DNA of 64,000 nt. Source: Diadema setosum (lineage: Eukaryota > Echinodermata > Echinoidea > Diadematoida > Diadematidae). The translations under genes were made by a program, and so were the position numbers. Shown in pieces: positions 49,039 to 61,704 of this stretch. The number at the start of each line of letters is the position of its first letter. Within the stretch, counting starts at the first letter, position 1. Location: the NCBI GenBank assembly GCA_033980235.1, contig CM067077.1:9146602-9210601 (forward strand), given 5' to 3'. Under the pieces are notes generated by a model. The model searched no databases. It was not told the origin of the DNA and saw only the letters and a list, made by a program, of their open reading frames with translations.

Positions 49039-50309
49039 GGGTACCTCTTGAACTGGTTGATTATAGCCATATCTAAACATGGGCTTCCAATCAAGCTGCA
49101 GTAAAAGGAGCAGATGGGAACTCGTTCAGTATATAATAGATTAAAGTTGGAATCGGTCGTAGTAAAACATCAGTGAACATGGCTGTCCTCGACAAAGACA
49201 CTATAACATCTTGATGGAATCATAACACGTCAAATAAAAATTTGCTTTAGACTATAATTAGATTATATCAGACGTTTTTTTTTTTTTTTTTTACTGCTTC
49301 TGATTTGTGGGTATATATTTTACCCAATAACAATATGTGGTTACATTTTGGTAAATCTATTTATCTCGAAAAACACAAAGGTAACTATAAGTATAGTAAA
49401 ATTTATACACAGCCAACAAAAGAAATTAATTTCCCATGAGAGTATTTTTATAACACAATCTTTTTAATGTGAAATGCATTCAAATAGATTCACACATCAG
49501 AGACATACACGTAATAATGCACCCAATATAGTAACAGTAAATAATCCGTTCTGAGAGAAAAAGCTTTGGCTAAATTTCAAGTAAAGTGGGGTGATGAATT
49601 ACTATTATGATGATGATGATAATCCACAGCATTTGTATACACTTGACACTGCGTGTAGTCATCTAGTGGGTTCGGAATTTGACAATTAATGCTATAACCT
49701 TGATTCAAGTCGTGGGGAAATAGCCGAAGAATTATCATTTTGCCAACACTAAATTAGTTACCTATGAATCTAAGTGTGCATCTTAATATATTTGAGACAA
49801 ATCAGACTAAAAGGGTTAAAGTCATTGATCAAATATGCACACAATCAGAAAGAATTTTACAAAGGAGTTTGCAAATTTGAGATACACCAAGCTTATCTTC
49901 AAAAGCATCTTGCCAATTTCAGAAACGTTGATTTAGAATTTAGAATGCTTTTCATAATTCTGCAACCCAAAACAGTCATATATATTTGCAATCTACAGGG
50001 GGCTAAAGTGACCGAGACTTCTTTTTACCCTACATTTTGAAACAGCAAAATCGAATAGGAAAAGAAAATATTGAAAAATAGAGGTGTAAATTAGAGATAA
50101 ATAAAGCCATGTGATGACATACATGATGAAATGATGAGTTTATATTGAAAGTTACATAACATGTTTAGCATAAAGAAGAACAAATCTGGACATTCAAATG
50201 AATAAAGTGCTGATCATGATGATGAAATTTAAGATAAAATGTAGAGGTTATATTCAATAATTAGCTGGAGATAATCACTCTTGCCCATTTGCACGTAATG
50301 CGTGCACTG
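49038..50309. other. Intergenic, no feature recognised
   Basis: AT-rich unique sequence with a T-run at about 49275-49292. Confidence 0.5.
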
Positions 50310-50610
50310 CGAAATTGAATACTCAAGACTTTGTGAAAATCGCTTGCTCAGAAACGAAATTAAAAGGGCTTTTTAAATGCTTATCGAGCCCAACGGACTT
50401 ATTTGAATGCACAAACGTGGAAATCCACGCCCAAACATGTAATTGAATGCTTACATCTGAATTTGAACTTGTGACCACTGATTTGGTGCCTAAAAAAAAC
50501 GAATGTGAAAGCATTAAACGTGAAATCGTTTGACCAAAGAAGTCACTGCACTGCTTCGAACATACGAATTTGAATGCAAATAAAATGGAAATGAATGACA
50601 GTTGAACGAA
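50310..50610. repeat. Dispersed repeat with GAATTTGAATGC words, copy 2
   Basis: Iterated GAAATTGAATAC, GAATTTGAATGC and ATTTGAATGCAC words, inverse of those at 13783-14110. Confidence 0.5.
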
Positions 50611-50630
50611 ATTGACAGCGAAATATGTAT

Positions 50631-50939
<309 letters not shown>

Positions 50940-51274
50940 GGATGAATGACGAAGTTCATATCATGAGTGTGTAATGCTGACATGAATCTACAATACAACC
51001 GTGAATGCATAAATTGAATTTATACTGTGAAATACTGTATCACCTACTGATTTCAGTCATTAGTCACATTGTAGTATATTGCATTTGAGCCTCTCCCAGA
51101 TGGAATGTGATTTATTTTAAGAGTTTTGAAGTGTCATGTCTAATATAACAAAATATGAAATAAATTTTTACAGGTATAATTTTCAGTGAATGATTTGATC
51201 CGACTCGGTTTTTCCCCCGTACTAGGTGTGCATTGTTGTTACATTAACAGTTGTAACATACGTGTGTAATACAT

Positions 51275-51275
<1 letters not shown>

Positions 51276-51320
<45 letters not shown>
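51276..51320. repeat. (TA)n microsatellite
   Basis: Pure TA tract upstream of the mariner-like pair. Confidence 0.97.
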
Positions 51321-51321
<1 letters not shown>

Positions 51322-51401
51322 TGAAAGAAATTAGACTGAGGCAGACGTTGCTCTCGATCTTGAATCTCCCTTTTATTCAGGGAACTATCTCTCGCACTAT
51401 A

Positions 51402-51837
51402 CAGTATGTCCCAAAAAAAATTACAACGGGGCCCTCCGCAATGATATCTTTAAAGACAGTGAATCAATCTAAATACAAATTCAGGGTGTGAAACTATAAC
51501 TCATTGCCCACATCTTACAGAAAACCCCACTCGATTTGCTTCAGTGGTCAAAGAGAAATACGGAATTTTGTAGAGGATGTCAGGAATCTCTTCTGTCCAA
51601 GTTCTGTCTATTTATTCACACACAAAATCATCGAAATGCTAAACTCGGAAGAATCCGATTCATGACTTTGCAACAATCCACATTTCTCTGTGACCGCTTA
51701 ACCAAATCGAATGGGGATTTCTGCAAAATAGAGCTAAAATGTTATATATTAAGACCCTGAAGTAGCATTTAAAAATATAATCATATTGGGCGTAATCAAT
51801 GCTAAAATCTGATTGTAATTTTGGGGGGGACATACTG
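51402..51837 (+). mobile_element. Mariner-like MITE, left member of a head-to-head pair
   Basis: Begins TA|CAGTATGTCCCAAAAAAA and ends TTTTGGGGGGGACATACTG, so it has its own TIRs. It is 436 bp with no coding frame. TA at 51400-51401 is the outer target copy. Confidence 0.8.
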
Positions 51838-52278
51838 CAGTAAGTCGCCCCAAAAATTACGATCAGATTTTCGAGTTGATAACACCCAATATGATCAACC
51901 TGTCTAAGTGCTACTTCAGGGTCTTAAAATATAACATCTTAGCTCTATTTTGCAGAAAACCCCATTCAATTTGGTTAAGCGGTCACAGAGAAATGCGGAT
52001 TGTTGTAAAGCATGTCATAAGTCTGATTCTTCCAATTTTAGCAATTCAATGTTCTTGTGTGTGAATAATAGACAGAATCTGGACAGAAGAGATTCCCGAC
52101 ATCCTCTACAAAATTCCTCATTTCTCTTTGGCCACTGAAGCAAATTGAATGGGGTTTTCTGAAAGATGTGGGCAATGAGTTATACATGTAGTTTCATCCC
52201 CTGAATTTGTATTTAGATTGATTCACTATTTATAAAGAAATCATTGCAGAGTGCCCCGTTGTAATTTTTTTGGACATA

Positions 52279-52281
<3 letters not shown>
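51838..52281 (-). mobile_element. Mariner-like MITE, right member, inverted and abutting the left one
   Basis: Begins CAGTAAGTCGCCCCAAAAAT directly after the left copy's CTG, with no TA between, and ends TTTTTTTGGACATACTG|TA (TA 52282-52283). Its 444 bp are the inverse complement of the left copy. Confidence 0.8.
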
Positions 52282-52329
<48 letters not shown>

Positions 52330-52339
52330 ATATATATAC

Positions 52340-52373
<34 letters not shown>
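52282..52373. repeat. (TA)n followed by (GA)n
   Basis: TA tract with a short ATATACA interruption and a GAGA end, starting exactly at the mariner-like TA target. Confidence 0.95.
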
Positions 52374-52374
<1 letters not shown>

Positions 52375-52610
52375 TTCTGGAAACAAAATGAAATCATTGC
52401 TGAAATAAGGCCTTGACATATCACACTAAAACAAATAAACAGGAAGCACAAAGAAATCCACAATGAATACACCGGTATTAGCAATTTAAAATTCATGTCA
52501 AGAAATCCTCTTATTTCATTTTCAAATGTACAATAAAATATTCCTTAATACACATTCAATATGTATTCCTCAATACATATCTAATACTTTGTGAAAAGGG
52601 TTGAGATGTA

Positions 52611-52845
52611 GTGTGGGTTGAGGATTTTCCAAGTCACTTTTTTGTCAATGTCGACAGGTAATAATATTCCATGCAAGTATAGTAACGTATCATACAGAGT
52701 CACCAAAACACTGATATCGAAATACAATGTAATGCCTTCATTGCTTCTCATACCAATATTAATTTTGACAAAATTTTAGATAGTCAGTGTGGGTTGAAGA
52801 TTTTTCTAAGTCACGTTTTCGTCAATATAGACACGTAAAGATTAT
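52611..52845. repeat. Diverged tandem duplication, 176-bp period
   Basis: AGTGTGGGTTGAGGATTTTC at 52610 recurs at 52786 with matching downstream words (AAGTCAC, GTCAAT, GACA-GGTAA). Confidence 0.65.
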
Positions 52846-53024
52846 GTGAATTCAACATTTCAAAAAATAGAATCATCCATTTGTAGCGTTTGGTCATTTT
52901 TTATCACTGAAGAGGAATAAAATAATAAACATCTGAACAATTACAGGTGTAGGGCAGCGTACCACACACAGTAGGCTTTCACTCAAGAGGAGATTTAGGT
53001 TTCTACCAACCTTTATTGACTTGC

Positions 53025-53053
53025 TTTCGTCCACTCCTGTGGACTTCTCCTAG
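53025..53053 (-). other. Hammerhead-like hairpin (degenerate)
   Basis: On the minus strand GAGAA precedes a perfect 6-bp stem GTCCAC/GTGGAC with an AGGA loop, followed by GAAA. This is the order of stem II and the GAAA box in a hammerhead ribozyme, but the CTGATGA box is not intact. Confidence 0.25.
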
Positions 53054-53326
53054 GTTTTAATTCATTCTTTACCCCTTTGCGCACCACATCCATCTCTTGT
53101 CCATAGTCACGTGTGTGAAATTTGTACACATTTGAGTCATTGGCGCAGAAAGGGTTAATAGGAGACCTCGAGTTTGAATCCTATCCAGTGTGACCCACGA
53201 TGTTACTTTTGATCGAGGTGTAAAAGTGGGTTCTTGACAATAAGCCATTTCGAAATTAAATTCTGCACGTGTATGAGCAAATAAATGTCATTCGAGCAAA
53301 ACGACGTGATACACAGAATTACACTA

Positions 53327-53680
53327 GGGAGCTTTAGATTTTAGACGCGCGGACGTTCAAAGGAAAAAAACATGTTCTGAGCGTGCGCAGTAGCGCGCGT
53401 AAAGTCAATCTATTTTTAGCTTGCGTCGCCTGAGTTTTTCACTACGCGTACTGGGCTATTTTCACGTCCGCACAGTTTGCGACGTAGAGAGCTTCTTCAT
53501 GCACTGATCATATGGGGGCGCGATTGTATTTTTTATACGTTGAGTCCACCGAACTAATTTTTAGTTCGGTGGTTGCGTCCCAGCGTAATCTAAAGCTACT
53601 TTTCCACACGACGCAGGGAGAGGAGAACGTCCAGCACAAGCGTCGGCTCAAACGTCCGCGCGTCAAAATCTAAAGCTCCC
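53327..53680. mobile_element. 354-bp MITE, TA target, with internal hairpin
   Basis: GGGAGCTTTAGATTTTAGAC at the left and inverse GTCAAAATCTAAAGCTCCC at the right, TA at 53325-53326 and 53681-53682. An internal perfect hairpin CCACCGAACTAA/TTAGTTCGGTGG lies at about 53547-53573. The ends resemble 27325-27471. Confidence 0.85.
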
Positions 53681-53686
53681 TAATGA

Positions 53687-53923
53687 ATGAGCAATGCCAG
53701 GGCTTCTTTGAAAGAACATTTTGTAAACATTCAAGGGAGCTTTTGAGAAAAAAAAAATCAGGATGGATTGTTTTAAGTAAGTGTGGAATATCTAGCTTTC
53801 CAACTGTTTTATTTGGGATGGTTGAAAATTCAGGATTATTTGTATCACCGCTAACTGCGAACTGGTCTATGTCGGGCGATGTCAGTCAAATTGTAGCAAA
53901 CACACACACATACACACACACAT

Positions 53924-53966
<43 letters not shown>

Positions 53967-54250
53967 CAAGATGTTCTGTTATAGGGCAGGATGTTACATA
54001 AAAGAACATAACACAACTAAACCCAAATAACATCATTTCAGAATTTCCATTGGCCATTCTCTGCAAAACAATACAAAACTGGAGAAAAGGCTCATGCACC
54101 AAGTCAGGAAATAGTATCAATTTCTGTATTCTTCATTTTCTTGGGAACGAGTTGACATCTAACACGAGAACCAAATACTGTGTATGACTCTTAGGTTAAT
54201 ACAACTTTACCTACATGCTATAATTATCTAACTATCTGCAATTAATTCGT
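53687..54250. other. Intergenic with (CA)n tract
   Basis: (CA)n at about 53900-53962, otherwise nothing recognised. Confidence 0.6.
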
Positions 54251-54581
54251 GGATGAGCCAACGGCGTAGCCAGGATTTGATCTTAGGGGGGGGGGCGGTT
54301 AGTCTGAGAGGGAGCGAAGCGACCGAGCCCGAGCGAGCGGAGCGAGCGAGGGGGGGATGGTGTGGGAGGGTGGTGCCCCCCTCCCACGGTAAGAACTTTT
54401 TGCATTTTGATGTTGTAAATGGTGCAATTTGATGCATGTTTTTGCGCGTTTTATCGACGTGAAACAGTCCCACTTGTTTAAGGTAGCAGTATATTTTAGT
54501 GTAGATTATTATTGAACAATTTGCCTATAAAATGGTATAATTTTAAATACACTTCTTGTATTAATTCTTTTCACTGAATAT

Positions 54582-57500
54582 AGTCTGGGTGCCAAAGCCA
54601 CTTTTTGGGCCTAACCTTGTTTTACCGTCCACCCAATGTTTTTTGGTGGTTTTGCCCTATTTCGGGGGTGCTGAATCCGAATCTGGATGATGCAACTCTT
54701 GCATCCTTGAGGGTTTTGAGATATTCAAGATGGCCGCCAAAATGGCCGCCCGAACTGGAAATTCCCACGTATTTCCTTCTAAATGGTGATAGATTGAAAA
54801 CAATTGATGGTTTTTTCCTATTTCGAGGGTGCTGAATCAAAATCTGGATGATGCAACTCTTGCATCCTTGAGGATTTTGAGATATTCAAGATGGCCGCCA
54901 AAATGGCCGCTAAAACCGAAAATTCCCACATATTTCTTTCTAAATGGTGTGAAATTGAAAACAATTGATAATTGTATCCTATTTGGAAGGTGCTGAATCC
55001 GAATATGGATGATGCAACTCATGCATCCATGAAGTTTTTGAGATATTCAAGATGGCCGCGAAAATGGCTGCACCAATTAAAACCGGAAATTCCCACGTAT
55101 TTCCTTCTAAATGATGTGAAATTGAAAATAATTGGTTTTACCCTATTTTGAGGGTGCTGAATCCGAAACTGGATGATGCAACTCTTGCATCTATGAAGTT
55201 TTTGAGATATTCAAGATGGCCGCCAAAATGGCCGCCAAATAAAACCAGAATTTCCCATGTATTTCCTTCTTAATGGTGAGATATGGAAAACATATATTGT
55301 GATAGTGATGTAGAGAAGTGTACTAAAATTACCCAATATTACCTGTCTTAATCCATGAGCAGTTTTAATCTCTTCATCCATGAACACTCAAATTGGTTAT
55401 TTGGTTTATATTGATGGTCTTGATGACATTGTTGACGACACGAGTGGGACATTTTTATAGTTATGCTTCAATTTTTTTTTCAATTACGATGTAACATCAT
55501 ATATGTGTATATGTATAATATGTATACGTTATAATATATTACAAACACACACGAGGGGACGGACATAATTTATCACAGGTAACGCGAAAAAAATTGAATA
55601 AAAAAACAAACGACAAGATGGAAGGTAATAATTGATAATCCAGTACATTGTACTTACGAATGTCATAATCGCGCAGAGTGCTTTTGAAATTACCCTATTG
55701 ATATCTATATTATAGTAGTCATGAATGCAACCATTTACAATGACATAATCAGAATATGGGACAAGTTTCATAAGAATACGAGGCGAGACTCGTCAGAATA
55801 CAAGACAAGTTTCAACACCAAATACCAACATGCCATAATTTAATTTTACTCTGGTGATAGCCGAAAAGGATTAACTTCACATCTGTGGAGCCATATTATT
55901 GGCGACCACAAGCATTATTTTATAACAATTATGCATAAAATAATTTCAGGCGTATCTTTGTGGTTGTACGTTTCAGTATGATGTCTATATCACTTTCTTC
56001 TTTTTTTTTTCAGTACTTGTTAAAGTTCCGTTTGAGACATACCGGAATATCTCAGCATATTACAATATACCATTGTGACAGTCATTTTGGATGCCAATAA
56101 CTTTTGGCTGATTTGACAAATTCGCTCAACTGAGTTGAATTTAAGAATACGAATTATTGCTTTTCACCCTGCATGGGTTTAATCCCCCGCTTCGCGTTAG
56201 AGCACAATACTTCACCATTTAAGTATAAGAAATTGTTAAGGAGTTTCCGTTCATACAGGACATTTATAGATGTCCCAAAACCTTCAAAGACCTTCAGCAC
56301 CCTCGAAATAGGGTAAGACCATCAATTTATTTTAAAATTTTTACCATTAAGAAAAAATATTAAAGGGTGTGTACAGTTCTGGTCGAGGTGAAGATTTAGC
56401 TTTTAACGTTTTGTGAGATATTCAGAAACCACTGTATGAGATGTCAAAGAGCATGCAGTTCTAAGGTGTATCAGAAGTTCATTCGATGAAAATCGGTTTC
56501 GAAATGGCTGAGATATCCAAAAACAAGGTGAAACAAAGAGATACTAATAAAGTTGGGGCATGTCGCCTTTTATCATTAGCACTTTTTTTGATATCTCAGC
56601 CATTTGAAAACCAATTTTCATCAAATAAACGTTGAATCCTTCTTAAAATTACATGCTCTTTCATATTTCATAAGAGACTTTTCATTATCTCACTTAGGAA
56701 TGTTCAAAACATGAATCCCTACCTCAACCAGTACCGTACATTCCCTTTAACATTGGAATTCTGCCACTTACTTTGGCTGTCATCTTGGTCGTCTAAAAAC
56801 CCTAAAGAATGGATGAATTTCAACAACCAAGTTTCGAGGGTGCTGAATAGGGTCTAAAATTTTCAAATTTTTGACAGTTATTTTGGCGGTCATCTTGGAC
56901 ATCTCAAAAACCCTTAAAAAAGAATACGAAAGCTGCATCAACCAGGTTCGGATTCAGCACCCTCGAAATAGAGTAAAACCGCCAATTGTTTTCAATTTTA
57001 CACCATTTAGAAGGTAACAGAGGGATTACATGGAAAATTTCGTTTTTAACGGCCATTTAGGGGCCATTCTGGCGGCCATCTTTATTATCTCAAAACCCTC
57101 AAGGAAGCAAGAGCTGTATCCTGGAGCTTCAAATTCAACAAACTCAAAATAGTGTAAAACCACCAACTGTTTTATATTTTACATCATTTAGAAGGAAATA
57201 GGGGGTCTACGTATGAATTTCCGTTTTTGGCGGTCATTTTTGGCGACCATCTTTATTATCTCAAAACCCTTAAGGATGCAAGAGTTGTATCCTGAGCTTC
57301 GGATTCAGCACACTCAAAATAAGATAAAAACCACCAATGGCTTTCAATATATGGGAACTTCCGTTTTGGGTGGCCATTCTGGCGGCCATATTGAATATCT
57401 CAAAATCTTCAACAATGCAGGAGTTGCTTCATCCAGATTCTCATTCAGCACCCTCGAAATAGGGCAAAACCATCAATTGTTTTCAATTTCTCACCATTTG

Positions 57501-58339
57501 GAAGGAAATACGAGGAAATTTTCGGTTTTGGCGGCCATTTTGGTGGCCATCTTGAATATCTCAAAATCCTTAAGGAAGCAAGAGTTGCATCATCCAGATT
57601 CGGATTCAGCACCCTCGAAATAGGGTAAAACCATCAATTGTTTTCCATTTCTCACCATTTAGAAGGAAATACGTGGGAAATTCCGGTTTTGATTGGCGGC
57701 CATTTTGGCGGCCATCTTGAATATCTCAAAAACTTCATGGATGCAAAAGTTGCATCATCCAGATTTGGATTCAGCACCCTCGAAATAGGGCAAAACCATC
57801 AATTGTTTTCCATATCTCACCATTTAGAAGGAAATACGTGGGAATTTCCGGTTTTAATTGGCGGCCATTTTGGCGGCCATCTTGAATATCTCAAAAACTT
57901 CATGGATGCATGAGTTGCATCATCCATACTCGGATTCAGCACCTTCCAAATAGGATACAATTATCAATTGTTTTCAATTTCACACCATTTAGAAGGAAAT
58001 ACGTGGGAATTTTCGGTTTTGGCGGCCATTTTGGCGGCCATCTTGAATATCTCAAAAACTTCATGGATGCAAGAGTTGCATCATCCATATTCGGATTCAG
58101 CACCCTCGAAATAGGGTAAAACCATGAATTGTTTTCAATATCTCACCATTTAGAAGGAAATACGTGGGAATTTCCAGTTCGGGCGGCCATTTTGGCGGCC
58201 ATCTTGAATATCTCAAAACCCTCAAGGATGCAAGAGTTGCATCATCCAGATTCGGATTCAGCACCCCCGAAATAGGGTAAAACCATCAAAAAATATTGGG
58301 TGGACGGTAAAACAAGGTTCAGCCTCTGGCACCCAGACT
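54582..58339. mobile_element. Giant foldback transposon, copy B (middle level of nest)
   Basis: Perfect outer ends AGTCTGGGTGCC and GGCACCCAGACT with a 5-bp duplication AATAT (54577-54581, 58340-58344). The neighbouring array units show the unbroken site CTGAATATCATG. The left arm has about four and the right arm about ten 160-bp units in opposite orientation. The middle (about 55.28-56.28 kb) matches the middle of copy A at 8.57-9.60 kb. No coding frame. Confidence 0.92.
56364..56746. mobile_element. TTAA-flanked MITE, copy 3 (inner level of nest)
   Basis: TTAA at 56360-56363 and 56747-56750. Copy A has the unbroken sequence ATATTAACATTGGGA at the matching place (TTAA 10611-10614), so insertion with TTAA duplication is demonstrated. 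Ends AGGGTGTGTACAG and GTACCGTACATTCCCT. Confidence 0.92.
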
Positions 58340-58344
58340 AATAT

Positions 58345-59716
58345 CATGAACGCGACTGAACCCGAGCGAGCGGAGCGAGCGAGGGGGGAGGGGAGGGTGT
58401 GGTAGGGGGGTGTCCTCCCTCCGACGGTAAGAACTTTTAGCATTTTGATGTTGCAAATGGTGAAATTTGATGCATGTTTTTGCTCGTTTTGTCGACGTGA
58501 AACAGTCCCACTTGTTTAAGGTAGCAGTATATTTTAGTGTAGATTATTATTGAACAATTTGCCTATAAAATGGTATAATTTAAACACACTTCTCAATATT
58601 AATTCTTTTCACTGAATATCATGAACGCGACTGAACCCGAGCGAGCGGAGCGAGCGAGGGGCGAGGGGAGGGTGTGGGAGGGGGGTGTCCCCCCTCCCAC
58701 GGTAAGAACTTTTTGCATTTTGATGCTGTAAATGGTGCAGTTTGATGCATGTTTTTGCGCGTTTTGTCGACGAGAAACAGTCCCACTTGTTTAAGGTAGC
58801 AGTATATTTTGATGTAGATTATTATTGAACAATTTGCCTATAAAATGGTACAATTAAAATACACTTCCTGTGTTAATTCTTTTCACTGAATATCATGAAC
58901 GCGACTGAACCCGAGCGAGCGGAGCGAGCGAGGGGGGAGGGGAGGGTGTGGGAGGGGGGCGTCCCCCCTCCCACGGTAAGAACTTTTTGCGTTTTGATGT
59001 TGTAAATGGTGCAATTTGATGCATGTTTTTGCGCGTTTTATCGACGAGAAACAGTCCCACTTGTTTAAGGTAGCAGTATATTTTGATGTAGGTTATTATT
59101 GAACAATTTGCCTATAAAATGGTACAATTTAAATACACTTCTTGTGTTAATTCTTTTCACTGAATATCATGAACGCGACTGAACCCGAGCGAGCGGAGCG
59201 AGCGAAGGGGGAGGGGAGGGTGTGGGAGGGGGGTGTCCCCCCTCCCACGGTGAGAACTTTTTGCATTTTGATGTTGCAAATGGTGCAATTTGGTGCATGT
59301 TTTTGCGCGTTTTATCGACGAGAAACCGTCCCACTTGTTTAAGGTAGCAGTATATTTTGATGTAGATTATTATTGAACAATTTGCCTATAAAATGGTACA
59401 ATTTAAATACACTTCTTGTGTTAATTCTTTTCACTGAATACCATGAACGCGACTGAACCCGAGCGAGCGGAGCGAGCGAAGGGGGAGGGGAGGGTGTGGG
59501 AGGGGGGTGTCCCCCCTCCCACGGTGAGAACTTTTTGCATTTTGATGTTGCAAATGGTGCAATTTGATGCATGTTTTTGCGTGTTTTAACGAGTTGAAAC
59601 AGTCCCACTTGTTTAAGGTTACAGTATATTTTAGTGTAGATTATTATTGAACAATTTGCCTATAAAATGGTATATCATTTAAATAATCTTCTTGTATTAA
59701 TTCTTACACTGAATAT
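58345..59716. repeat. Tandem array, 274-275 bp units
   Basis: The word CATGAACGCGACTG starts units at 58345, 58620, 58894, 59168 and 59442; a sixth, diverging start (CATGAACGCTG) lies at 59717. Each unit has a GAGCGAGCGGAGCGAGCGA patch, facing G- and C-runs, and CGTGAAACAGTCCCACTTG or a close form. One further unit (about 54300-54581) lies left of foldback B. Confidence 0.95.
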
Positions 59717-60277
59717 CATGAACGCTGTCTGCAGTTCAGCAATCAAACAGAAAAAGCATGCACACGAGGGTGTAGATAGGGGCATATCCCCTCCCACACG
59801 AAGGTGATTTTGCGTTTTCAGACCTGAAATTCAGCGATCTGGTGCAAATTTTTGGTGCAATACTTTTTCATCGAAGTGTTAACCTTGAGTTTTCGGAATA
59901 TGAGTGATAAGTCTTGTGCACTCAGAATATTCATATTTTTTGTGTGTGCGTAAATCTAAGTGTACTAAGCTACGGAAAGGGGCACAGAGGGGGAGGGTTT
60001 GGGAGGGGGATACCCCCTCCCAAGCACGAGAGATTTTGCATATTTTGAATTGAAATTCAACGATCTGGTGCACACTTTGAGTGAAATATTCAAAAAAATA
60101 TCTTATTTGATGAAAGGTTGCAAAGGAGACCCGCTTCATGTGCATGCATACAGTATACACGCATTTTTTTTTTCCGCCTCCCAAATCCCCGGTCCAAATC
60201 TTAGGGGGGGGGGGGGGCGACCGCCCCCATCGCCCCCCCCCCCCCCCCCCCCCCTGGCTACGCCAGTGGGATGAGCA

Positions 60278-60470
60278 GAAGAATGACACAAATGTAATCA
60301 TTTAGGCACAGCAGACACCTGCTAAAATAATGTGAAGATCACAAACATGATTTTAATGAAAGAAATTCAAGGGGATAATGGAATCAGAGACAATATCGAT
60401 GGCAAGAATAATGATGATGGCACTGATGATGATGATGATGACTGAAAGGGAAAGAAATAAAGTAAAGCCT
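60278..60470. other. Short unique stretch with (GAT)n
   Basis: A GAT run at about 60416-60440. Nothing else recognised. Confidence 0.6.
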
Positions 60471-60472
60471 TG

Positions 60473-60837
60473 AAGGGATGGCATAGTATTAGTTGAGATG
60501 AGGAGTCAGCTTTTCATTTTTTGTGAGATACTTATGAAAAGTTAAGAGCATACAATTTTAAGAGGAAATCAAAGTTTATTTGATAAAAATTGCTTTTGAA
60601 ATGGTTTAGATATCCAAAAACAAAGTAAAACAAAGCGATCCAAATAAGAGGCGAGTCCCACCGTTTAAGAGAATCACTCTGTTTTGGATATCTCAGCCAT
60701 TTCCAAACCAATTTTCATCAAATTAACTTTGAATTAGTGTTATATACTCTTCAATATTTCATACGAGGTTTCTCATTATCTCACAAAATCATCATAAAAA
60801 AAAAAAAACTATTTCAACTGAAACTGTAAAATTCCCG
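60473..60837. mobile_element. TTAA MITE, copy 4 (degenerate ends)
   Basis: AGGGATGGCATAG...CTGTAAAATTCCC with flanks TTGA and GTAA instead of TTAA. The interior is the same inverted repeat (GATATCTCAGCCATTTC). Confidence 0.75.
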
Positions 60838-61089
60838 TAATAAGGCACTGCCTCCAAATTCACTGTCAGCTAAAACCTTTTGTGTATGCAAGTGATTAGG
60901 GGTGAGGAATTAACCGAAGTGTGAACTACCTTCATGTCTCACATTGGCTAGTGTGTGAACTCTGGAATAACATTTGAAGCTAGTACTACGAGTACTATGT
61001 TTCACAAATCACTAAAGCTGATACATATAGAAACTTGATATCATTACAAAATATGTTGTGGCACAGTGAATAAGACCAGGAGCTCTTAA

Positions 61090-61700
61090 AGAAGAAATCC
61101 ATCCCCAAAATGAATAAACTTCAAAAGAAAGAGAAAAATATTCCCTACAGAACGATACAGAAATGACAAAAATTGGATAAGGAATAAGGAAGATATGTCA
61201 TTTTGAAATTCTTTTTTTTTTGAAAACATTTCTTGACCAGTCTTTATGAATATTCAAATCAGCAAGTTGAAGATGTCATGCTCTCACAATTTCTTATTCA
61301 TTTCATATACAGAAATTACAAAAATCTCAAATTTCAGCTGTATAAATATAACACTTGTGTTAACCCCACCCAAAATAAAAAAGAACAAATGTTCACTCTG
61401 ATATATCCTGGTTTGGGAAGATGCTTTTGCTCGTATTAGCTAAAAATAACAATTTCCCAAATTTCGTATATAACATACATGAAAAATTGTAAGGGTATGA
61501 CATCATCAACTGGCTCATTTGAATATTCATAAGGACTGGTCCAGAAATGTTTTCCCCCAAAATATGAAATTTCAAAATGTTACATCTTCCTTATTTCTTA
61601 TCCGATTTTTGTCATTTTTGTATCATTCTGTATAGAATATTTTTCTCTTTCTTTTGAAGTTAACACTATTTTTTTTTTTGGGGGGGGGCGGATTTCTTCT
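61090..61700. mobile_element. TTAA-flanked long inverted-repeat element (second family)
   Basis: Left AGAAGAAATCCATCCCC and right GGGGGCGGATTTCTTCT, with arms inverse over more than 100 bp (AACTTCAAAAGAAAGAGAAA and its complement). TTAA at 61086-61089 and 61701-61704. No coding frame. Confidence 0.8.
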
Positions 61701-61704
61701 TTAA

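Larger units (their letters stand above)
54259..60269. mobile_element. hAT-like transposon carrying a 274-bp tandem array (outer level of nest)
   Basis: Ends CAACGGCGTAGCCAGG and CCTGGCTACGCCAGTG, flanked by a perfect 8-bp target duplication GGATGAGC (54251-54258, 60270-60277). CA...GGCGTAGCCAGG ends and 8-bp targets are typical of the hAT superfamily. The body is a tandem array of 274-275-bp units plus diverged units near the right end. No transposase frame. Foldback B has inserted between units 1 and 2. Confidence 0.85.

Noticed and set aside
57213..58119. Repetitive protein with FGGHFGGHLEYLKN motif
   Set aside because: It is the translation of the 160-bp units in the foldback arm; similar frames appear in other units only where no stop has arisen.
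54259..60269. CRISPR-like array because of regular 274-bp spacing
   Set aside because: The whole unit is repeated without unique spacers, in an animal genome, inside a transposon.
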